From NCBI GenBank assembly GCA_015064785.1, contig SVRM01000032.1, positions 1 to 39,035 on the forward strand: 39,035 bases of DNA, given 5' to 3'. The translations under genes and the position numbers were made by a program. The notes beneath the pieces were generated by a model. It searched no databases. It saw only the letters and a program-made list of their open reading frames with translations, and had not been told where the DNA came from. This document shows, piece by piece, positions 34,158 through 39,035 of this stretch. Positions within the stretch are counted from its first letter, which is position 1. Each line of letters begins with the position of its first letter. This DNA is from Oscillospiraceae bacterium (GTDB taxonomy: Bacteria > Bacillota > Clostridia > Oscillospirales > CAG-272).

Positions 34158-35900
34158 ATGAAACCTTCCTATTATTATAATAAAACACTGACAACACCGG
34201 ATACCGACGGCGGAGAGGACTGGCATCATGCGTATCCGCGTCCTGCATTGCGCCGTTCGGATGATACCTGCCGCATCCTCTCCGACTGGAATCTGACCTG
34301 TGTCAACGAAGCCGACGGAACCCGTACCCCGCTCGGTGCCATCCACCTGCCATTCCCGCCGGAATCCAGCTTATCGTGCATCTGCAAAACACTGGATGCC
34401 GGCGAAGCATGGCTGTACGAAACCGTAGTTTCGCTGTCCGCATCCGATTTGTCCGGTCGCGTTCTGCTGCACTTACCGCCTATCGACCAGATGTGTATCG
34501 TTACACTATCGGGGCATACATTTGATGAACAGATCAGCTTTCCATGTCTTGTAACCTTTGATATCACAGACTATGTCACAGCCGGCGAAAACCCCTTGAC
34601 CGTTTTTGTCCGCGATCCGCTTGATCCGGACATTCCCTACGGAAAACAGTCGAACAGCCGCGGCGGAATGTGGTATACGCCAACCTCCGGTATGCGCGGA
34701 ATGCCATGGGTGGAATGTGTCCCGGAAAATTATATCCGTGACCTGCGCATCACACCGACACTCGATTCCGTCACGATCACAGTCACCGGAGGAGAAACGC
34801 TGACCAAAACACTGCGTTACCAGACAGAAGCCGGTACAGAATCCGTTTCCTTCCGCAACGAAAGTGTAACGATTCACATATCAAACCCGCATCATTGGAC
34901 GCCGGACGATCCGCATGTATATCGTTTCACACTTACATGCGGCGAGGATACCGTTTCCTCCTATTTTGCGCTCCGGACAATCACCACAGAAACGGTCAAC
35001 GGCCGCGCCGTGCTGTGTCTGAACGGAAAGCCGCACTATTTCCACGGTCTGCTCGATCAGGGGTATTACCCCGACGGCATCGATCTTCCTGCCACGCCTG
35101 ACGGATACCGATCCGACATCGAAGCCGTAAAATCACTCGGCTTTGACACCTTACGCAAGCACATCCGCTTCGATGACCCGTATTTTTACTACACTTGCGA
35201 TCACTGCGGCATCTGTGTCTTTCAGGACTTTGTCAACAACGGCACCTATTCCTTCCTGCGTGACACCGCACTCCCGACCGTCGGCCTTCGCCGCGGCATC
35301 CGCCGTCACGCATCCGCACGCCAGAAGCAGTATTTCACCGTAGCCGCCGACCGCATGACAGCGCTGCTGTACAACCATCCGTCCGTGGTTTATTACACCA
35401 TCTTCAACGAGGGCTGGGGACAGTTTGATGCCGATGCGATGTACCGCCGGTACCGCGAAACCGACCCGACGCGCATCTGGGATGCCACCTCCGGCTGGTT
35501 CTTTGGCAAAGAAAGCGATGTGCAGTCGGAGCATGTCTACTTCCGCCGTCTGAATCTGAAATCGGACGGATGTCGCCCACTCGTTCTGTCAGAATTCGGC
35601 GGTTATGCCTGTAAGATCGACGGACACGTCTTCAATACCGAGAAAAGCTACGGCTACAAAACGCTGTCCACCCCTGCCGCGCTGACAGAGGCTCTCGAAA
35701 AGCTCTACCGTGACGAGGTTCTGCCGATGATCGACCGCGGCTTGTGTGTAACGATATACACGCAAATCACCGATGTTGAGGATGAGATCAACGGACTGTA
35801 CACCTATGACCGTCAGGTCTGCAAGGTGAATGCGGAAGTCATGCGGAAGATTGCAGAAGACCTGCGTACTGCATTTATGCGCACATGGATGAATGTGTAA
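34158..35900 (+). CDS. GH2-family glycoside hydrolase (beta-galactosidase/glucuronidase-like)
   Basis: 580 residues from the ATG at 34158, with GAGGAA 7 bases before; the ATG at 34110 lies inside the promoter. No signal peptide is present. The sugar-binding and Ig-like sandwiches fill the first 285 residues (GGMWYTPTSGMRGMPWVE, HHWTPDDPHVYRFTL). The barrel follows (CLNGKPHYFHGLLDQGYYPD, SLGFDTLRKHIR). Acid/base E418 lies in YTIFNEGWGQF and nucleophile E479 in LSEFGGYA. Its short length and these motifs are closer to the beta-galactosidase/glucuronidase side of GH2 than to beta-mannosidases. Substrate is not predictable. It is monocistronic and divergent from the GH38 operon. Confidence 0.9.
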   Translation: MKPSYYYNKTLTTPDTDGGEDWHHAYPRPALRRSDDTCRILSDWNLTCVNEADGTRTPLGAIHLPFPPESSLSCICKTLDAGEAWLYETVVSLSASDLSGRVLLHLPPIDQMCIVTLSGHTFDEQISFPCLVTFDITDYVTAGENPLTVFVRDPLDPDIPYGKQSNSRGGMWYTPTSGMRGMPWVECVPENYIRDLRITPTLDSVTITVTGGETLTKTLRYQTEAGTESVSFRNESVTIHISNPHHWTPDDPHVYRFTLTCGEDTVSSYFALRTITTETVNGRAVLCLNGKPHYFHGLLDQGYYPDGIDLPATPDGYRSDIEAVKSLGFDTLRKHIRFDDPYFYYTCDHCGICVFQDFVNNGTYSFLRDTALPTVGLRRGIRRHASARQKQYFTVAADRMTALLYNHPSVVYYTIFNEGWGQFDADAMYRRYRETDPTRIWDATSGWFFGKESDVQSEHVYFRRLNLKSDGCRPLVLSEFGGYACKIDGHVFNTEKSYGYKTLSTPAALTEALEKLYRDEVLPMIDRGLCVTIYTQITDVEDEINGLYTYDRQVCKVNAEVMRKIAEDLRTAFMRTWMNV

Positions 35901-35910
35901 CGATATACCA

Positions 35911-36195
35911 TCATCCGTTGAAGGGATTGTTATGTATCATTTTCAAAATATTCTGTAACAACGCCAAAGTAATCTGAACGCCATGGATAAACACTTCCTG
36001 TTCATTTTGCAAATGGTATTGTCCAACACTGTCATTGTATTGAAAAAACAGTGATGTTTGTTTTGGTGTAAATGTTTCACGCATGGCATCTTCCTTCTCC
36101 AATAAAACATCAAGAAGATGCATTTTTTCCTCACTCTGTTTTTGCGGACGAATCATTTGATAGTAGTTCCATAGTTGCTCCTCAAACATATTCAT
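35911..36195 (-). CDS. Small DUF6809-like protein
   Basis: 94 residues from the ATG at 36195, with GGAGG 8 bases upstream. It is helical and charged, with MFEEQLWNYYQMIRPQ at the start and NEQEVFIHGVQITLALLQNI at the end. The pattern resembles the DUF6809 family (short Firmicutes proteins of unknown function with a conserved EAFIYGFRLG-like end), though I recall this only by eye. AT-rich codons differ from the neighbouring GC-rich genes, as in the adjacent XRE gene, which suggests that the pair was acquired together. Divergent from that regulator across shared operators. Confidence 0.6.
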   Translation of the reverse strand: MNMFEEQLWNYYQMIRPQKQSEEKMHLLDVLLEKEDAMRETFTPKQTSLFFQYNDSVGQYHLQNEQEVFIHGVQITLALLQNILKMIHNNPFNG

Positions 36196-36213
36196 TGTTT
36201 TTGCCTCCAATGC

Positions 36214-36264
36214 ACCTTAAAAGATTCTTGAAAATATTATAGCACCTTTTAAGGCACTTGTCAA
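36214..36264 (-). promoter_or_regulatory. Promoter of the DUF6809-like gene with repeated operator sequence
   Basis: On the - strand TTGACA (36264-36259), 17 bases, then TATAAT (36241-36236). The spacer contains GTGCCTTAAAAGGTGC. A second copy in the other orientation, CTTTTAAGGTGCA, lies just before the ribosome site (36224-36211). Paired copies on and after a promoter suggest repression, most simply by the divergent XRE protein. Confidence 0.7.
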
Positions 36265-36272
36265 TATTTATT

Positions 36273-36302
36273 TTGCATTTAGACATGGTTTCATGATATA
36301 AT
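36273..36302 (+). promoter_or_regulatory. Promoter of the XRE regulator gene
   Basis: TTGCAT (36273-36278), 18 bases, TATAAT (36297-36302). Transcription would begin near 36309, which makes the ATG at 36312 unlikely as the start. Confidence 0.65.
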
Positions 36303-36335
36303 ATTTTCATCATGAATACATATAAGGAAAAAAAT

Positions 36336-36560
36336 ATGGAATTTTCATCATACAAACGTCTCCGCGAAGTCAGAGAAGCACTGCACCTGTCTCAAAACGA
36401 AATCGCCGCACTTCTGCAAACCACCCGTCAGCAAATCGGCAAATGGGAAAACGGTGTTCAGAAAATGGGCATCGACAAATACATCATTCTCGCACGGTAT
36501 TACAATGTTTCACTTGATTATCTTGCAGGGCTGACAGATGAATACCGTACACTGAACTGA
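36336..36560 (+). CDS. XRE-family helix-turn-helix regulator
   Basis: 74 residues from the ATG at 36336, which follows AAGGAAA by about 7 bases. The helix-turn-helix is LSQNEIAALLQTTRQQIGKWENG, with the usual YIILARYYNVSLDYLAGLTDE end. It is essentially one DNA-binding domain with no sensor domain. It is divergent from the DUF6809-like gene, and the shared gap holds GTGCCTTAAAAGG-type repeats that are its most likely targets. Members of this size are often phage-type or plasmid-type repressors, or the DNA-binding half of a toxin-antitoxin pair. Confidence 0.88.
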   Translation: MEFSSYKRLREVREALHLSQNEIAALLQTTRQQIGKWENGVQKMGIDKYIILARYYNVSLDYLAGLTDEYRTLN

Positions 36561-36587
36561 ATATTTGACTTCCAATTAAAACAATCA

Positions 36588-36629
36588 CCCCGCCGACCTG
36601 TCAAAACAGACAGACCGACGGGGCTTTTT
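36588..36629. terminator. Terminator between the XRE and Ig-like protein genes
   Basis: CCCCGCCG pairs with CGACGGGG (one mismatch), and an inner CTGTC pairs with GACAG around AAAACA. CTTTTTC follows on the + strand; the - strand has TGATTGTTTTAATT. Confidence 0.82.
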
Positions 36630-36631
36630 CA

Positions 36632-37108
36632 TCAATCAAGTTCAAATTCCAGATAAAGATCGAAATATTTATCACGGTTTTCATACAGGACATGATCCTC
36701 GACCGTGTAAAATCGCTGCACGATGCGATAGTTTCCGGGCGGCAGAAATGCATATAACTGCGTCGGTTTTTCTCTGCATTGCACCGTGTCGGTACGCTCA
36801 CCGACCACAATTCCGCCAAGATCATAGGTGGCACCGGCACGGTACATCAAGCGATACCAACAGCCAAGAAACTGAAATTCCAACCGATAATAAGATCCGT
36901 AAACCGGATTTCCCGAGCTGTTCCGGATCTGATAAACCAGCAGTTCGCGACTTGGTTCTTCCACCCATTCCATAAAAACACCGCCGGCTTCCGTGACAGC
37001 ATGCGGTGAGTCTGTCCGCATGAACTGCGCAAAAACAATTCCGGCAGCCAGCCCCAGAAGAACACCAATGCAAGCAATGATCCAGACAATTTTTGTTCGC
37101 TTCTTCAT
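36632..37108 (-). CDS. Membrane-anchored Ig-like domain protein
   Basis: 158 residues from the ATG at 37108, with GGAGG about 8 bases before; the longer reading overlaps the promoter. A basic start (MKKRTK) and one hydrophobic helix (8-29) anchor an extracellular beta-rich domain: LVYQIRNSSGNPVYGSYYRL, FQFLGCWYRLMYRAGATYDL and FLPPGNYRIVQRFYTVED. This resembles the Ig-like domain often annotated in Clostridia proteins with an N-terminal anchor. Function is unknown. It is monocistronic, with no enzymatic motif. Confidence 0.75.
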   Translation of the reverse strand: MKKRTKIVWIIACIGVLLGLAAGIVFAQFMRTDSPHAVTEAGGVFMEWVEEPSRELLVYQIRNSSGNPVYGSYYRLEFQFLGCWYRLMYRAGATYDLGGIVVGERTDTVQCREKPTQLYAFLPPGNYRIVQRFYTVEDHVLYENRDKYFDLYLEFELD

Positions 37109-37171
37109 CCCCAATCCTCCTTCATAAGTCAGACATGTCAACCGGCTTTCATAACAGCGCTCTGCAATCCA

Positions 37172-37200
37172 AGTATACCACAAATCACCATATATGTCAA
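37172..37200 (-). promoter_or_regulatory. Promoter of the Ig-like protein gene
   Basis: On the - strand TTGACA (37200-37195), 17 bases, TATACT (37177-37172), 64 bases before the ATG. Confidence 0.78.
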
Positions 37201-37209
37201 TACTTCAAC

Positions 37210-37255
37210 AAAAAAACTAAAGACCCCGGTATCCGTCCCACAAAACAGACACCGG
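37210..37255 (-). terminator. Terminator of rqcH
   Basis: CCGGTGTCTGT pairs with ACGGATACCGG (11 pairs including two G-T) around an 8-base loop; on the - strand GGTCTTTAGTTTTTTTG follows. It lies 15 bases after the rqcH stop. Confidence 0.8.
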
Positions 37256-37269
37256 AGCCTTGCAGTTGT

Positions 37270-39035
37270 TCAGATTCCCTTTTTCGCCGACACCCGCAAC
37301 CCCTCAACCAGCTTCGCATCGGGTGTAACATACGCCGACCAGTTCTTGTGGTAGATGACCATACCGGGCTTGGCACTCGGCGGCTTTTTGAGGTTGCGCA
37401 CGTGCGTGTAGTCCACCGTCGCGTGCTTTGCCTCGCCTGCTTTCGAGTAGACAGCCGCAATCGTCGCCGCTTCTGTGTAATCGACCTCCGGCACATTTTC
37501 CCAGTCGTCCTCACAGAACATGACAACGTGCGAACCGGGCTCATTTTTGATGTGGAACCACATGTCGTTCTTACCCGCCAGCTTGTGCGTGATGTACTCG
37601 TTCTGGTGGTTGTTCTTGCCGACCAGCACGCGGTAGCCGTTCGTTGTGCGAAATTCGAGCGGCTTTACCTGCTTGCTCTTGCGCTGTGCATAGGCCTTCA
37701 TGCGCGATGCATAACCGGCATGGTACAGCTCGTCGCGGATTTCGTCAAGATCGGCTTCCGTTTCCGCGTGTGTCAGCGCATCAAACACCGTTGCGAGGTA
37801 GTCAAGCTCCTCCTGCGCCAGCAGAATCTGCTCGGTCAGCGCAATTTCCGCGTTTTTTGCCTTGTTGTAGCGCTTGTAATACTTCTGTGCATTCTGCGAA
37901 GGCGACAGTCGGTGATCGAGCGCAACCTTCACTGTAGAAAGGTCTTCCGTTTCGTAATCGACCAGCTCTGCCTCGGTCATGCCGCGCTGTAATTGCCAGA
38001 TGTTCGCCGTCACCAGATCACCGAACTTCTTGTAGGTTTCCTTCTCGGCGCAGTCGGCAAGCTCCTTTTCCTGCTGTGCAATCTTTTTGTTCAGACGCGC
38101 CTCGGCGTTGGTCAGCAGCTTGAAAATATCCGACGCCCGCTGCTTGACGCGATCCACATGGTCGCGCTCGTCAAAATAGTGGTCGATCAATTCCCCAAAC
38201 GACGCAAGTGTCTCTGCCGCAACGCCCTGTCCGTACTGGAATGTCGGGATAAAGGCATACTCAACCGGCTTGCCGCTCTCGGGATCGGTCAGAAGCATCG
38301 GCGTAAACCGTTCCTCGCGGATGACATCCATTACCGCAGAAAATGACTTCCACAAAAGATTCGCAGGCATCGCCGACATGGTGACATCGGTTCTGCCGCA
38401 GACGGTAAATACCATTTCCCTTGCCGTCACGGGCGCAATGCCGAGATAGGTGTTGACAAGGAATCTGTCAGCCGACTGATCCGGGTTGGCGCGTTCTGCC
38501 TGCATGGCAAATCCGTCTTCCGTTTCATCCAGTGGATTGATTTTCTCCTGTGCCGGCGGCATTTCGTACCGCATTCCCGGCAATACCTGCCGCTTCTGGC
38601 TCGTCGAAAAGTCAACCGGCTTGATTGCATTCAGAATTTTATAGTCGCCGTCACAGAAGATGATGTTGGAGTATTTGCCCATGATCTCCGCCATGATATG
38701 CCGTGTGACAACAAACCCCATTTCGTCACGTGATTCAAATGCGAGGTCGATCACACGCTCAAAGCCGCACTGCACGACCGACAGCACCCGTGCTCCCGAC
38801 AGATGCTTGCGCAGCAGCATACAGAACATCGGCGCTGTCATCGGGTTTTCTTTTTGTTTTTCCGTAATATTGATATGCGGATTGTTGTTGCCCGCGGAGA
38901 TGCACACACGTGCATACGATCCGTCGGCAACACGTACCGCCAGCGTGATTTCGTCTTTTTCCGGCTGGGAAATCTTATCGACGCGCCCGCCGATCAGTCG
39001 GTTTCGCAGTTCTGCCGCAACCGCGGCAACCATAC
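37270..39035 (-). CDS. rqcH: RqcH/NFACT ribosome quality-control protein (5' partial)
   Basis: 587 residues are visible. RqcH binds stalled 50S subunits and recruits alanyl-tRNA to add a C-terminal alanine tail that marks the stuck peptide for degradation; older annotation calls it a fibronectin-binding protein. NFACT-N shows RLIGGRVDKISQPEKDEITL, APMFCMLLRKHLSGARV and IMGKYSNIIFCDGD, followed by helical and coiled-coil stretches. The NFACT-R end has GYRVLVGKNNHQNEYITHKL and NDMWFHIKNEPGSHVV. The ATG at 39033 corresponds to about residue 7 of family members, so about six codons lie beyond the window. At the position of the conserved DR pair used in tRNA handling I read Glu-Arg (E92-R93 of the visible part), a conservative change. 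Transcribed alone into its own terminator. Confidence 0.93.
   Translation of the reverse strand, partial: MVAAVAAELRNRLIGGRVDKISQPEKDEITLAVRVADGSYARVCISAGNNNPHINITEKQKENPMTAPMFCMLLRKHLSGARVLSVVQCGFERVIDLAFESRDEMGFVVTRHIMAEIMGKYSNIIFCDGDYKILNAIKPVDFSTSQKRQVLPGMRYEMPPAQEKINPLDETEDGFAMQAERANPDQSADRFLVNTYLGIAPVTAREMVFTVCGRTDVTMSAMPANLLWKSFSAVMDVIREERFTPMLLTDPESGKPVEYAFIPTFQYGQGVAAETLASFGELIDHYFDERDHVDRVKQRASDIFKLLTNAEARLNKKIAQQEKELADCAEKETYKKFGDLVTANIWQLQRGMTEAELVDYETEDLSTVKVALDHRLSPSQNAQKYYKRYNKAKNAEIALTEQILLAQEELDYLATVFDALTHAETEADLDEIRDELYHAGYASRMKAYAQRKSKQVKPLEFRTTNGYRVLVGKNNHQNEYITHKLAGKNDMWFHIKNEPGSHVVMFCEDDWENVPEVDYTEAATIAAVYSKAGEAKHATVDYTHVRNLKKPPSAKPGMVIYHKNWSAYVTPDAKLVEGLRVSAKKGI

Noticed and set aside
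36312..36335. First ATG of the XRE gene
   Set aside because: It would be nearly leaderless given the -10 at 36297-36302, whereas the ATG at 36336 has AAGGAAA in front.

Overview
The window reads as a chromosomal segment of a Gram-positive, gut-type Clostridia member, probably of the Oscillospirales/Ruminococcaceae sort. The evidence is: strong AGGAGG-type ribosome binding sites, sigma-A promoters (TTGACA-N17-TATAAT) in AT-rich gaps between GC-rich genes, the WhiA/MurB/DnaE cluster, RqcH, YerB-like DUF3048 and S-layer-homology proteins, and many cytoplasmic glycoside hydrolases. No rRNA, tRNA, CRISPR array, insertion sequence or phage gene was seen.

Layout. 1-1.8 kb: end of rsmA and a membrane-anchored glycerophosphodiesterase (+). 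1.9-3.2 kb: a secreted SLH protein (-). 3.4-8.6 kb: a + operon of a GH141-like beta-helix enzyme, a GH2 beta-mannosidase and a translationally coupled flavin-reductase-like protein. 8.7-18.2 kb: a five-gene - operon murB-whiA-dnaE-PBP1A-tcdA (wall synthesis, division control, replication, tRNA modification). 18.4-19.7 kb: an SPFH membrane protein plus a ribbon-helix-helix protein behind twin palindromes. 19.8-25.7 kb (-): DUF3048 lipoprotein; then Nudix fusion, lipid-kinase-like protein, MATE exporter and a DUF2961/GH172 protein. 25.9-28.2 kb (-): a large two-domain solute-binding lipoprotein. 28.5-30.2 kb (+): an MFS transporter and a DtxR-family regulator. 30.3-33.8 kb (-): GH38 alpha-mannosidase and a GH43-like propeller enzyme behind a long structured leader. 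34.2-35.9 kb (+): a second GH2 enzyme. 35.9-37.1 kb: a small DUF6809-like protein divergent from an XRE regulator, and an Ig-like membrane protein. 37.3 kb to the end: rqcH (-), cut by the window edge.

How it works together. Six carbohydrate-active proteins have no signal peptide, so they should act in the cytoplasm on imported oligosaccharides. Alpha- and beta-mannosidases, a fucosidase-type family (GH141) and a furanosidase-type family (GH172) suggest scavenging of mannose-containing host or plant glycans, although the true substrate cannot be read from sequence. An MFS carrier and an orphan solute-binding lipoprotein are nearby, but no complete ABC importer.

The least explained signals are regulatory. 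(i) Two 8-bp palindromes lie exactly one helical turn apart on the SPFH/RHH promoter. (ii) A hairpin element with a compensatory base-pair change recurs between the Shine-Dalgarno and start of two unrelated genes (MATE exporter and GH38). (iii) A three-way-junction-like fold sits at the end of the Nudix gene. (iv) A pyrophosphatase-like/Nudix fusion appears to lack the catalytic aspartate of its first domain.
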